A stretch of 50,974 nt of DNA from an uncultured Clostridia bacterium. Its GTDB lineage: Bacteria; Bacillota; Clostridia; Christensenellales; Borkfalkiaceae. The notes beneath the pieces were generated by a model. The model had not been told where the DNA came from and ran no database searches. It saw nothing but the letters and a program-made list of their open reading frames with translations. Shown piece by piece: positions 34,037 to 43,634 of this stretch (positions are counted from its first letter, which is position 1; every line of letters starts with the position of its first letter). The stretch is taken from the NCBI GenBank assembly GCA_944368065.1, contig CALVWV010000024.1, positions 1-50,974 on the forward strand, in the 5' to 3' direction. A program made the position numbers and the translations under genes.

Positions 34037-37000
34037 TATATCTCTATAACGCCCTCATAGGACTGTTTTACGCTGCCGTCTAACACAAGGTCGCCGTTTT
34101 CGAGGCACTTGACGAACAGGTCGCCGCCGCGAAGTTTTACGGTTATCACCTTTTCCTTTGCGCAGCTGCCCATCTTTATCGCCGCAGCGGTAACAGCTGC
34201 TGCCGCAGTGCCGCAAGCCATCGTTTCACCGTTAATCTTATCCCATACGCGGAGTTTGAGCGTAAGGTCGTTGACTATCCTCGCGCATTCTACATACGCA
34301 ATTCCGGGGAACATGCCCGAAGCTATCACAGCCTGTCCGAGCGCTTCCATATCCACATCGTCAACCTTGTCGCAGAAGATTATGCAATGTGCGTTGCCTA
34401 CATTTACTGCAGTCGTAACATAATCCTTGCCGCCAAAGTTGAGAGTTTTGCCTACAACCTCACTGTCCGATTTTACGGGAACTGCTTCAGGGGCAAACGT
34501 CGCCTTGCCGAGATTTACGGAAACGGAGCTTGCAACGCCGTTGAACGATACCACTTCGAGCATCTTCACTCCGCCGCACGTCTCCACCGAAATCTTATCG
34601 GAATTTACTATTCGCTTATCAAAAACATACTTTGCAACGCACCTTAAGGGGTTTGCCGCAAGTCCGCTGGAGCTTCCGTCGCGGTTGAACACGCGCATTT
34701 TGCAGTCGGCAACGTCAGATTTTTCAATCATCACTATGCCGTCGCTGCCTATTCCGTAGTGCCTGTCGGAGAAGTTTATTGCAAGCGATTCGGGGCAGGT
34801 AATCTTGTTATCGAAGTTATTGAAGAATATATAGTCGTTGCCGCAGCTGTGCATCTTGCAGAAATTAAGCTTGAGCTTCTGCTTGCGCAGGTGGTTGATG
34901 TCCACGAGTTCTGTGTTGAACTGAGTGTATCTGCCCGCAATGCAGTCTGCAAGGGCGTTAGTCGTATCAAGCGAGGTAAGCACGGTTATGCCGAGCAGTA
35001 TCGCATGATGATGGAGCGAAATATAGTTAGTAATCGACTCCATATCCGTCTTGCCGGTATAAACAACGTAGTCTATCTTGCCTGCGTCCATAAGCTTGAA
35101 TATATCGTCGTTTGTGGAAAGGCGGGCAACTTCCGTGCACTCTATTCCGAGGCTTCTTATAACCTCCGCCGTACCCTTGGTTGCGTAGAACGTAAGACCC
35201 AAATCGGCAAACTTCTTTACGATATTTACAATCTCGTACTTATCCTGGTCGTTTACGGTGAAGTAAATGCCCGAAGGATGCTGCTTGGTGGGGTGCTTCA
35301 TATTGAAGCCTGCGGAAACAAGTCCCTTGAACAGCGCCTCCTCTATCGTCTTGCCTATGCCGAGAACTTCGCCCGTGGATTTCATTTCGGGTCCGAGCTG
35401 AGAGTTGACGTCGTTGAGCTTTTCAAACGAGAACACGGGAACCTTTACCGCAACATACGGCGAATTGGGATAGAGTCCCGTGCCGTAGCCGAGCCTTCTG
35501 AGCTTTGCCCCTACAAGTATCTTTGTTGCAAGTTCAACCATGGGAACGCCCGTAACCTTGGAAATGTAAGGTATGGTGCGCGAAGCCCTGGGGTTTACTT
35601 CGATTACATAAAGTTCGTTGTGGTAAATGAGGTACTGTATGTTTATAAGTCCTTTTGTCTTGAGCGAAAGGGCGAGCTCTACAGATATATCCACAACCTT
35701 TTTGAGCATTGCATCGCTGAGGTTGTAAGGCGGGTAAACGGCTATGGAGTCGCCGCTGTGAACGCCCGCGCGCTCTATATGCTGCATTATGCCGGGAATG
35801 AGCACGTCCACGCCGTCGGATATGGCGTCAACTTCAAGCTCGGTGCCCATGAGGTACTTATCGCACAGAACGGGGTTTTCAATCTTCTGGGAAAGGATTA
35901 CGTCCATGTATCTTTCGATATCGTTCTGCGTGAAGGCTATGGTCATATTCTGACCGCCGATTACGTACGAAGGACGGAGAAGCACGGGATAGCCGAGAGT
36001 TTCCGCAGCAGAGATTGCCTCCGCCTTGGTCATTACGGTAAGTCCCTTTGGACGGGCTATGGAGAACTGCTCGAGGAGTTCGTCGAACCTCTCCCTGTCC
36101 TCTGCAAGGTCTACGCTGTCCGCAGGCGTGCCGAGAATGCGCACTCCCTTTTTATCGAGGTAGCTGCAGAGCTTTATCGCCGTCTGTCCGCCGAAGGTTA
36201 TTACGACGCCGTAAGGCTTTTCAACATCTATTACGCTCTGCACGTCTTCGGGCGTGAGCGATTCGAAATAAAGTCTGTCTGCCGTGTCGAAGTCGGTGGA
36301 AACGGTTTCGGGGTTGTTGTTTATTATGATAACTTCATAGCCGAGCTCTTTGAGCGTCCAAACGCAGTGTACGGAAGAATAGTCGAACTCTATGCCCTGA
36401 CCTATGCGGATGGGACCTGAGCCTATAACTATAATTCTGCGCTTTTTGCTTCGTTTTACAAAGGGTTTGGCTTCGTCGTGGTCGAGCTCGTCGTATGTCG
36501 AATAGAAATAAGGCGTCTGAGCCGCAAACTCCGCGCCGCAGGTATCAACCATCTTGAACACGGCGTCCCTGTGCATGGGAAGCTTGTTGCCCGATATCTT
36601 TTCGAGTTCCTTGTCGGGATAGCCCATCTTCTTGCCGCGCATATACTGCGCACGGGTCATGGGTTTGCCCTTTATCTCTTCCTCGAAGTCGGAAAGGTTT
36701 TTAAGTTTTTCAAGGAACCATTCGTCTATCTTTGTTATGTTGTGTATTTCCTCTATGGAAATTCCGCGCTTTATCGCGCTGAACACAACGAACAGTCTTT
36801 CGTCCGTAAGCTCGTGGAGCTTGGAATGTATCTCCTCGTCGGAAAGCTCCATCATCTTGGGCATATTGAGCGTGCCGAGAGAAATTTCCGCGCCGCGGAC
36901 CGCCTTCATTATAGCCATTTCGAAGCTGGTGCCTATAGCCATAACTTCGCCCGTAGCCTTCATGCGCGTGCCGAGCGTGCGCTTTGCATAAAGGAACTTA

Positions 37001-38091
37001 TCGAAAGGCCACTTGGGCAGTTTTACTACGACGTAGTCGAGCGTGGGCTCGAAGCAGGCGTACGTTTTGCCCGTAACGTCGTTTTTGATTTCGTCAAGCG
37101 TATAGCCGAGCGCAATTTTTGTTGCAACTTTAGCTATGGGATAGCCCGTGGCTTTCGAAGCGAGCGCCGAAGAGCGCGAAACCCTGGGGTTAACTTCTAT
37201 TACAGAATATTCGAACGAATCGGGATTGAGCGCGAACTGGCAGTTGCAGCCGCCCTCTATGCCGAGCTCGGTTATTATATCGAGCGACGCCGTACGAAGC
37301 ATCTGGTATTCTTTATCTGAAAGGGTAACTGCGGGCGCGATTACTATGGAGTCGCCCGTGTGAATGCCTACGGGGTCGAAATTTTCCATCGAGCAGACGG
37401 TGAGCACGTTGCCGGCGCCGTCGCGCAGAACTTCGAACTCTATTTCCTTCCAGCCGCCGATGTACCTTTCGATAAGCACCTGCGTTATGGGCGAGAGCAT
37501 AAGTCCGTTGTGAGCTATGATTTTAAGCTCTTCCTCGTTGTGGGCAACGCCGCCGCCCGCACCGCCGAGCGTATACGCGGGGCGGACTATTACGGGGTAG
37601 CCGCCTATTTTCTGCGCAACTTCGAGGCACTCTTCGACGGTATAAGCTATGTCTGAGGGAACGACGGGCTGATGTATCTTCTGCATGGTCTCTTTGAAGA
37701 GTTCCCTGTCCTCCGCCCTGTCTATCGCGCTTAAGTTTACGCCGATAAGCTTTACGCCCCACTCGTCGAGGAAACCCTCTTTAGCAAGCTGGCAGCCGAG
37801 CGTAAGACCCGTCTGTCCGCCGAGGGAAGCAAGAAGGCTGTCCGGCCTTTCTTTTTTTATTATTCTTTTTAATGTATCTATGGTGAGCGGCTCGAGATAA
37901 ATTTCGTCTGCGAGCGCCTTATCCGTCATTATCGTTGCAGGGTTGGAGTTGCATAGCACTACATCGAGACCTGCGTCCTTCAAAACGCGGCAAGCCTGCG
38001 CGCCTGCGTAGTCGAACTCCGCCGCCTGACCTATTACTATGGGACCCGAACCGATTACGAGTACTTTTTTGATATCCTCTCTCTTAGGCAT
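34036..38091 (-). CDS. carB: Carbamoyl-phosphate synthase large subunit fused to a DapF-like domain
   Basis: 1351 residues in one open frame. Residues 1-1073 are a complete CarB: two ATP-grasp halves (KVLVIGSGPIVIGQAAEFDY and IIVIGSGPIRIGQGIEFDYS start each half) and a C-terminal MGS-like domain ending near TELVDINHLR. Residues about 1074-1351 are a full-length diaminopimelate epimerase-like domain (KMHSCGNDYIFF, HYGIGSDGIVMIE, NVGNAHCIIF, GETMACGTAAAAV). The first catalytic Cys of DapF (normally in a CGNG motif) is Ala1145 here (SGLAANPLRCV), while the second, Cys1293, is kept. The CarB part should be active. The epimerase part probably is not a normal racemase. The start overlaps carA by 8 bases. 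Confidence 0.93.
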   Translation of the reverse strand: MPKREDIKKVLVIGSGPIVIGQAAEFDYAGAQACRVLKDAGLDVVLCNSNPATIMTDKALADEIYLEPLTIDTLKRIIKKERPDSLLASLGGQTGLTLGCQLAKEGFLDEWGVKLIGVNLSAIDRAEDRELFKETMQKIHQPVVPSDIAYTVEECLEVAQKIGGYPVIVRPAYTLGGAGGGVAHNEEELKIIAHNGLMLSPITQVLIERYIGGWKEIEFEVLRDGAGNVLTVCSMENFDPVGIHTGDSIVIAPAVTLSDKEYQMLRTASLDIITELGIEGGCNCQFALNPDSFEYSVIEVNPRVSRSSALASKATGYPIAKVATKIALGYTLDEIKNDVTGKTYACFEPTLDYVVVKLPKWPFDKFLYAKRTLGTRMKATGEVMAIGTSFEMAIMKAVRGAEISLGTLNMPKMMELSDEEIHSKLHELTDERLFVVFSAIKRGISIEEIHNITKIDEWFLEKLKNLSDFEEEIKGKPMTRAQYMRGKKMGYPDKELEKISGNKLPMHRDAVFKMVDTCGAEFAAQTPYFYSTYDELDHDEAKPFVKRSKKRRIIVIGSGPIRIGQGIEFDYSSVHCVWTLKELGYEVIIINNNPETVSTDFDTADRLYFESLTPEDVQSVIDVEKPYGVVITFGGQTAIKLCSYLDKKGVRILGTPADSVDLAEDRERFDELLEQFSIARPKGLTVMTKAEAISAAETLGYPVLLRPSYVIGGQNMTIAFTQNDIERYMDVILSQKIENPVLCDKYLMGTELEVDAISDGVDVLIPGIMQHIERAGVHSGDSIAVYPPYNLSDAMLKKVVDISVELALSLKTKGLINIQYLIYHNELYVIEVNPRASRTIPYISKVTGVPMVELATKILVGAKLRRLGYGTGLYPNSPYVAVKVPVFSFEKLNDVNSQLGPEMKSTGEVLGIGKTIEEALFKGLVSAGFNMKHPTKQHPSGIYFTVNDQDKYEIVNIVKKFADLGLTFYATKGTAEVIRSLGIECTEVARLSTNDDIFKLMDAGKIDYVVYTGKTDMESITNYISLHHHAILLGITVLTSLDTTNALADCIAGRYTQFNTELVDINHLRKQKLKLNFCKMHSCGNDYIFFNNFDNKITCPESLAINFSDRHYGIGSDGIVMIEKSDVADCKMRVFNRDGSSSGLAANPLRCVAKYVFDKRIVNSDKISVETCGGVKMLEVVSFNGVASSVSVNLGKATFAPEAVPVKSDSEVVGKTLNFGGKDYVTTAVNVGNAHCIIFCDKVDDVDMEALGQAVIASGMFPGIAYVECARIVNDLTLKLRVWDKINGETMACGTAAAAVTAAAIKMGSCAKEKVITVKLRGGDLFVKCLENGDLVLDGSVKQSYEGVIEI

Positions 38092-39157
38092 GGTACTTGC
38101 CCTCCTTTATGTTGAGTATGAATTTATCGAAGAGGAACGAAGCGTCCATGGGGCCGCCGCAGGCTTCGGGATGGAACTGCACGGTGTAAGCGTTGAGCTC
38201 GGGGTATTCAAAGCCCTCGCAGGTGCCGTCGTTTGCATTGATGAAGCTGAGTTTGCCGCCCTCCACGCTGGAGGAGATAACTTCGTAACCGTGGTTCTGG
38301 CTGGAGATGTACACCCTGCCCGTATCGAGGTTTTTGACGGGCTGGTTGGAACCCCTGTGTCCGTACTTCATCTTTTTGGTCTTTCCGCCCATTGCGAGCG
38401 CGAAAAGCTGATGTCCGAGGCAGATGCCGAACACGGGAAGTTTGCCTGCAAGCTTGCGGATATTTGAGATTATTTCAACGTTTTCGGAAGGGTCGCCGGG
38501 GCCGTTCGTAAGCATAAGACCCTGAGGCTCGAGAGCGAGTATTTGTTCGGCTGTGTACCAGGAAGGCACCTTCATGCAGTAGCATCCGCGCTTTGCAAGC
38601 TCGCGCATGATGTTGCGCTTCGCGCCGAAATCCCAGACGGCAACTTTTATGCCGTCGGGGTCGCCGATGTATTCCACTTCGGAGCACGTAACAGACTTTA
38701 CCGCATCGTTGATTGTGTATGCGGTAACTTCCGAAAGGTCTTTCAAAGGTTTTTTGGTTATAGCGGCATTCATAACGCCGGCCTCCCTCACTATCTTGGT
38801 GAGCTCGCGCGTGTCGATACCGTAAATGCCGGGAATATCGTGCTTTTTAAGGTATTCGTCAATCGTGCCGCCGCACCTGAAGTTGGAAGGCTTGTCGCAC
38901 TTTTCCCTCACTATATAAGCGGTAACCCAGGGCTTTTTGCTCTCGGTATCGGCTTCTATCATGCCGTAGTTGCCGATAAGAGGGAAAGTCTGCGTTACTA
39001 TCTGACCGTAATAGCTGGGGTCGGTAAGCGTTTCAATGTAGCCTGTCATGCCCGTCGTGAACACGAGTTCGCCTACGACTTCCTTTTCAGCGCCGAAAGA
39101 GTAACCCGTGAACTGCCTGCCGTTTGCAAGCGTCAAATAAACTCTGCTGTTTTTCAT
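38084..39157 (-). CDS. carA: Carbamoyl-phosphate synthase small subunit
   Basis: 357 residues. The N-terminal CarA domain (YLTLANGRQFTGYSFGAE) is followed by a class I glutamine amidotransferase with nucleophile Cys in GICLGHQLFAL and the His-Glu pair in TVQFHPEACGGP. It supplies ammonia to CarB. It sits between argF and carB, so the carbamoyl phosphate probably serves arginine, and pyrimidines if this is the only copy. Confidence 0.96.
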   Translation of the reverse strand: MKNSRVYLTLANGRQFTGYSFGAEKEVVGELVFTTGMTGYIETLTDPSYYGQIVTQTFPLIGNYGMIEADTESKKPWVTAYIVREKCDKPSNFRCGGTIDEYLKKHDIPGIYGIDTRELTKIVREAGVMNAAITKKPLKDLSEVTAYTINDAVKSVTCSEVEYIGDPDGIKVAVWDFGAKRNIMRELAKRGCYCMKVPSWYTAEQILALEPQGLMLTNGPGDPSENVEIISNIRKLAGKLPVFGICLGHQLFALAMGGKTKKMKYGHRGSNQPVKNLDTGRVYISSQNHGYEVISSSVEGGKLSFINANDGTCEGFEYPELNAYTVQFHPEACGGPMDASFLFDKFILNIKEGKYHA

Positions 39158-39206
39158 CTATACTTCCTTTTCAAGGTTATGTAATTCGTATGTGATTTAT
39201 CGCGGC

Positions 39207-40109
39207 TCAGCGCATGAGTTTGACCATTACGGCCTTCTGCGCGTGCAGCCTGTTTTCTGCTTCGTCAAAAATTTCCTTTGCGTGAGCTTCGAAAACGCCT
39301 TCGGTTATCTCCTCGCCGCGGTGCGCGGGAAGGCAGTGCATAACCATTACGTCCTCTTTGGCTTCCTTTATGTTCTTTTCGTTTATCTGGTAGCCTTTGA
39401 ACACGTTCTCGCGCTCCTTCTTTTCCTTTTCCTGACCCATGGAAGCCCACACGTCTGTGTAAAGGACATCTGCGCCCTCTATAGCTTCTTTTACGCTGTT
39501 CGTAACGGTCAAAAGTCCGCTCTCTTTGCCCCACTTTACAAGCTCGGCATCGGGTTCGTACCCTTCGGGGCAGGCAACTGTGAAGCTCATGCCCGTCTTT
39601 ACCGCGCCGACGATAAGGCTGTTTGCCATATTGTTGCCGTCGCCTATGAACGCCATTTTAAGCCCTTTGAACGTGCCTTTATGCTCCCTTATGGTCATAA
39701 GGTCGGCAAGCACCTGGCAGGGATGGCAATAGTCTGTAAGTCCGTTGATTACGGGTATCGTGCCGTACTTTGCAAGGTCTTCTACTTCCTGCTGCGCAAA
39801 AGTGCGTATCATTATTCCGTCGAGATAGCGCGAAAGGACGCGCGCCGTGTCCTGCACGGGCTCGCCCCTGCCTATCTGCAGGTCGTTGCTCGATAAAAAG
39901 AGCGCGTAACCGCCGAGCTCGTACATTCCCGCTTCGAAAGAAACCCTCGTGCGGGTCGAAGCTTTCTGGAAAATCATGCCCAGCTTTTTACCTTTAAGGT
40001 AATCCTTCTGGATACCGTTATTCCTTTCAAATTTGAGTTGGTCGGCGAGATTGAGTATGGAAAGTATGTCCTCCCTGCTCAGATCGCCCAGTTTAAGTAA
40101 ATGTTTCAT
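39207..40109 (-). CDS. argF: Ornithine carbamoyltransferase
   Basis: 300 residues. The carbamoyl-phosphate loop is FQKASTRTRVSFEAGMYELG. The ornithine-specific HCLPAHRGEEIT follows near the C-terminus. It makes citrulline from ornithine and the carbamoyl phosphate produced by CarAB encoded next. The start overlaps argD by 4 bases. Confidence 0.95.
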   Translation of the reverse strand: MKHLLKLGDLSREDILSILNLADQLKFERNNGIQKDYLKGKKLGMIFQKASTRTRVSFEAGMYELGGYALFLSSNDLQIGRGEPVQDTARVLSRYLDGIMIRTFAQQEVEDLAKYGTIPVINGLTDYCHPCQVLADLMTIREHKGTFKGLKMAFIGDGNNMANSLIVGAVKTGMSFTVACPEGYEPDAELVKWGKESGLLTVTNSVKEAIEGADVLYTDVWASMGQEKEKKERENVFKGYQINEKNIKEAKEDVMVMHCLPAHRGEEITEGVFEAHAKEIFDEAENRLHAQKAVMVKLMR

Positions 40110-41272
40110 TGACTTATAACCTCGCTTAATATTCTTACGGCAAAGTCCATTTCGTCTTTGCTTATGGAAAGAGGAGGCAAAAGGCGCACCTTGGAATGTG
40201 CGGTGAGCACTAAAAGCCCCTTATCTATACATTTTTTTGCTATTTCTGCGGCAGGCTTATCCGTTTCGAGCCCTATCATGAGTCCCATGCCGCTCACGCT
40301 CTTAACGCCTTTTATTGCAGAAAGCTTGTTTTTCAAGTATTCTCCCTTCTCCCTAACTTCGGAAAGAAGTTTATCGTCTATCCTCGAAAGTATGCTGTAC
40401 GCACCCGCGCATACGACGGGATTTCCGCCGAAAGTCGAGCCGTGGTCGCCGTAGCCGAAGACGGACGCGCACTTTTCAAAGAGCATGCAGGCGCCTATAG
40501 GCAGTCCGCCGCCCAAACCTTTCGCCGTGGTAACGATGTCGGGCTGAACGCCGTAAGCCTGATATGCGTAAAGATAACCCGTCCTGCCGTTGCCCGTCTG
40601 AACCTCGTCGCAGATAAAGAGGATATCGCGCTCCTTGCACACCTTTTCGACGTCCTTTACAAACTGCTTGTCGAGCACGTTTACGCCGCTTTCGCCCTGT
40701 ATGCACTCTATCATTATCGCGCAGGTATCGCCGTCAACGCATTCGAGTACGCTTTCTATCGTCGCATCTGCGTAGACAAAACCTTCAGGGAAAGGTCCGT
40801 AATATTTATGGAACGCATCCTGACCCGTCGCGGCGAGGGTTGTTATCGTCCTGCCGTGGAAGGAATCTTTGAGCGTTATTATCTTCTTTCTCGTCGCGCC
40901 GTAATGCGTTTCGCCGTACTTGCGCGCAACTTTGATGGCGCACTCGTTCGCCTCGGCGCCGCTGTTGCCGAAGAATACCTTTTTGGCACCCGTCTTTTCG
41001 CAAAGGAGTTTAGCAAGCCTTGCCTGCGGCTCGGTATAAAACAGATTGCTCGTATGCTGTATGCAGTCAAGCTGGTCTGTTACCGCTTTCTTCCACTCCC
41101 CGTCGTTTACGCCGAAAATATTTACGGCTATTCCGCTGCCGCAGTCGACATACTCTTTTCCGTCATAGTCGTAAAGGCGGCAACCTTTTCCCGATTTGAA
41201 AGCCACGGGAAAACGGGCGTACGTCCCGGCAATATATTCCTTATCTTCTTCGATTATTTTCTTTCCGTCCAT
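40106..41272 (-). CDS. argD: Acetylornithine aminotransferase
   Basis: 388 residues, class III PLP aminotransferase. It has GSGIAVNIFGVND, FFGNSGAEANECAIKVAR, the Asp in LFICDEVQTGNGRTG, the PLP Lys in VTTAKGLGGGLPIGAC, and GSTFGGNPVVC. It makes N-acetylornithine. A terminator-like hairpin separates it from argB upstream. Confidence 0.94.
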   Translation of the reverse strand: MDGKKIIEEDKEYIAGTYARFPVAFKSGKGCRLYDYDGKEYVDCGSGIAVNIFGVNDGEWKKAVTDQLDCIQHTSNLFYTEPQARLAKLLCEKTGAKKVFFGNSGAEANECAIKVARKYGETHYGATRKKIITLKDSFHGRTITTLAATGQDAFHKYYGPFPEGFVYADATIESVLECVDGDTCAIMIECIQGESGVNVLDKQFVKDVEKVCKERDILFICDEVQTGNGRTGYLYAYQAYGVQPDIVTTAKGLGGGLPIGACMLFEKCASVFGYGDHGSTFGGNPVVCAGAYSILSRIDDKLLSEVREKGEYLKNKLSAIKGVKSVSGMGLMIGLETDKPAAEIAKKCIDKGLLVLTAHSKVRLLPPLSISKDEMDFAVRILSEVISQ

Positions 41273-41309
41273 TTTAACTCCGAAAAATAATGCCTTTTAC
41301 TAAAAGAAA

Positions 41310-41335
41310 GACTGATTTAACGCAATAAATCAGTC
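41310..41335 (-). terminator. Hairpin with T-run between argB and argD
   Basis: Minus strand GACTGATTTA / TAAATCAGTC (10 bp, loop TTGCGT), followed by TTTCTTTT. The stem covers the argB stop codon. It may be a partial terminator tuning the lower part of the operon. Confidence 0.6.
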
Positions 41336-42182
41336 AACTGTAAAACATGGTGCCGCTGCCTTCTTCAGACAAAATTTCCACCAAAATGGAATGGTAAACC
41401 CGTCCGTCGGTTATGAACACCTTGTTTACTCCGCGACGGATGGCTTCTTTGCAGCAATCTATTTTGGGTATCATGCCGCCCGATATTATGCCCTGCTTTA
41501 TAAGCGCGGGTATATCGGAGACATATACCTTTTTTATTAAACTGTCGGGGTCGTCCTTGTTTTCAAGCAATCCCTTTATGTCTGTCATGAGAATGAGACT
41601 TTCCGCCCCGATTGCCCCTGCAATGGAAGCCGCGGCGGTGTCTGCGTTTATGTTATAAATATTGCCCGCGTCATCAAACCCTATCGGCGAGATTATCGGC
41701 ACGTATCCGAGGCTTAAAACGTCTTTTATTATCTGAGCGTCGACGTTGACTATCTTTCCGACGAAACCGAGGTCTTCGGACATCTTTTCGCATTTGAGCA
41801 TATGCCCGTCTTCGCCGCAGAGACCTATAGCCTTGCCTCCCGCCGCGCAGAGAAGATCCACGAGCGACTTGTTTACCTTGCCCGCAAGCGCCATGCGCGC
41901 TATCTCCGCCGTTTCGCCGTCCGTATAGCGCAGTCCGTTGACAAATTTGGGCGTTATACCCATCCGCTTGGAAATATCGGAAATTTCAGGTCCGCCGCCG
42001 TGGACGAGCACGACTTTTATGCCTAAAGCACTGAGAACAGCCACGTCGTTCATGACCGACGATTTAAGATTTTCGTCCGTCATGGCATTGCCGCCGTATT
42101 TTATGACTATAATCTTGTTATAGTATTTTTTTATGTACGGCAGAGCTTCGATTAAAAACTCAGCCTGTTCCTGTTTGTCCAT
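41334..42182 (-). CDS. argB: Acetylglutamate kinase
   Basis: 282 residues. Glycine-rich VIKYGGNAM near the N-terminus, VLVHGGGPEIS for substrate, and GLCGEDGHML and NINADTAAASIAGAIGAESL in the core. It phosphorylates N-acetylglutamate, the committed step, and is usually the arginine-feedback enzyme when ArgJ is present. An N-terminal helix (MDKQEQAEFLIEALPYIKKY) resembles that of arginine-sensitive hexameric forms. Confidence 0.95.
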   Translation of the reverse strand: MDKQEQAEFLIEALPYIKKYYNKIIVIKYGGNAMTDENLKSSVMNDVAVLSALGIKVVLVHGGGPEISDISKRMGITPKFVNGLRYTDGETAEIARMALAGKVNKSLVDLLCAAGGKAIGLCGEDGHMLKCEKMSEDLGFVGKIVNVDAQIIKDVLSLGYVPIISPIGFDDAGNIYNINADTAAASIAGAIGAESLILMTDIKGLLENKDDPDSLIKKVYVSDIPALIKQGIISGGMIPKIDCCKEAIRRGVNKVFITDGRVYHSILVEILSEEGSGTMFYS

Positions 42183-42273
42183 TCAGATCTCCGAAAAATT
42201 TCAGCCGCAACAGAAAAATACTTAATTAATCCGCAGAGCTTTAAAACTCAAACAATGTATCAGGTTTACAACA

Positions 42274-43494
42274 TCAGGTGCGGTAATCGCCGTTGATTTT
42301 AACGTAATCGTAAGTCAGATCGCAACCCCACGCCGAAGCTTTGCAGCCGCCCGATTTGAGGTCTACATTAATCTGCACCTCGTCGCGCGAAAGTACCTTT
42401 TTAGCGAAATCTTCGTCGAAAGGTATTCCGCTGCCGTTCTCGCAAACGGGAAGATTGCCTGCCGCAGAGCGGAAACTTACGTCAATTTTATTTACGTCCA
42501 CAGGCTCGCCGGCATAACCTATCGCGCACAGCACCCTGCCCCAGTTGGCATCGGCGCCGAACATAGCCGCCTTTACGAGCGAAGATTTTATAACAGATTT
42601 TGCAACGTTTTTAGCAATTTTTGAAGTCTTGGCTCCCTTTACGTTGCATTCTATAAGCTTTGTAGCACCCTCGCCGTCCTTGGCAATCATCTTAGAAAGC
42701 TTTACGGTGCAGTGATGAAGCGCCTTTTTAAATGCCGTGAAGTCTGCGCCCGCCTCAACTATTTTTTCGTTTTCCGCAAGACCGTTTGCAAGTATGCAGC
42801 ACGTGTCGTTGGTGGACTGGTCGCCGTCTATGCTGACCATGTTGAAAGATGTTTTAACGTCCTCCGACAACGCTTTCTGAAGCATTTCGGGGCTGATGGC
42901 TACATCAGAAGTTATGAATATGAGCGTGGTCGCCATATTGGGGCAGATCATGCCGACGCCCTTTGCTATGGCGCCTATGTGACAAACCTTTCCGCCGAGG
43001 GTAAACTCAACCGCAACCGACTTGGGCACGGTGTCCGTAGTCATAATTGCCTCTGCCGCAGCGTCGCTGTTAAGTCCGAGCGCGGCATAGAGATTGTCAA
43101 TGCCGTCAGCCATCGGCTTAATGTCGAGGGGAAGCCCTATAACGCCGGTGGATGCGACGATTACATCTTCTGAAGCTATGCCCGCAACCTTCGAAACAAG
43201 GGCGCACATTTCCTCCGCCACCTGTTCGCCGTCCGCGTTGCACGTGTTGGCGTTGCCGCTGTTGCATATAACCGCCTGGGCAATGCCGTTTGCAAGGTTG
43301 CGCTTTGTCACCACGACAGGCGCGCCCTTTACAAGGTTCTGCGTATATACCCCCGCCGCCGAGCAGGGAACTTCACTTAAAATAAGCGCAAAGTCTTTCT
43401 TTTCTTTATTTTTCCTTATGCCGCAATGTATGCCGCCCGCCTTAAAGCCGAGAGGCGCACATACGCCGCCAGTTATTTCACGCAAAAATTTCAT
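42274..43494 (-). CDS. argJ: Bifunctional glutamate N-acetyltransferase / ornithine acetyltransferase
   Basis: 406 residues. The self-cleavage site lies between Ala188 and Thr189 in CPNMATTLIFITSD, giving alpha and beta chains. The ATML motif usual at this point is ATTL here. The C-terminal GANWGRVLCAIGYAG is conserved. It recycles the acetyl group from acetylornithine to glutamate, so ArgA and ArgE are not needed. A consensus promoter lies about 110 bases upstream. Confidence 0.95.
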   Translation of the reverse strand: MKFLREITGGVCAPLGFKAGGIHCGIRKNKEKKDFALILSEVPCSAAGVYTQNLVKGAPVVVTKRNLANGIAQAVICNSGNANTCNADGEQVAEEMCALVSKVAGIASEDVIVASTGVIGLPLDIKPMADGIDNLYAALGLNSDAAAEAIMTTDTVPKSVAVEFTLGGKVCHIGAIAKGVGMICPNMATTLIFITSDVAISPEMLQKALSEDVKTSFNMVSIDGDQSTNDTCCILANGLAENEKIVEAGADFTAFKKALHHCTVKLSKMIAKDGEGATKLIECNVKGAKTSKIAKNVAKSVIKSSLVKAAMFGADANWGRVLCAIGYAGEPVDVNKIDVSFRSAAGNLPVCENGSGIPFDEDFAKKVLSRDEVQINVDLKSGGCKASAWGCDLTYDYVKINGDYRT

Positions 43495-43605
43495 ACCGGA
43501 ATTAAAATTCTTTTCCTTAAAACTCTTTCAATATTTCTCGTTATACTCTCTCAAAGAAAGCGTCCGAACAAGCCAACCGCTCTGCCGCAGACGTTTTCTT
43601 TATAG

Positions 43606-43634
43606 ATTATATCCCAAATTTTACGCGCCGTCAA
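43606..43634 (-). promoter_or_regulatory. Sigma-A promoter of the argJ-B-D-F-carA-carB run
   Basis: Minus strand TTGACG (43634-43629), 17 bases, TATAAT (43611-43606). The leader to the argJ start is about 105 bases. An upstream extended -10 (TGCTATAAT, 43761-43753) may be a second start. Confidence 0.82.

Noticed and set aside
34759..36420. Long plus-strand frame of 553 codons opposite carB
   Set aside because: Antisense shadow of a strongly conserved gene; composition follows the reverse complement of carB and shows no domain.
43495..43605. T-box or riboswitch in the argJ leader
   Set aside because: No T-box sequence, specifier-like fold or terminator/antiterminator pair could be recognised by eye.
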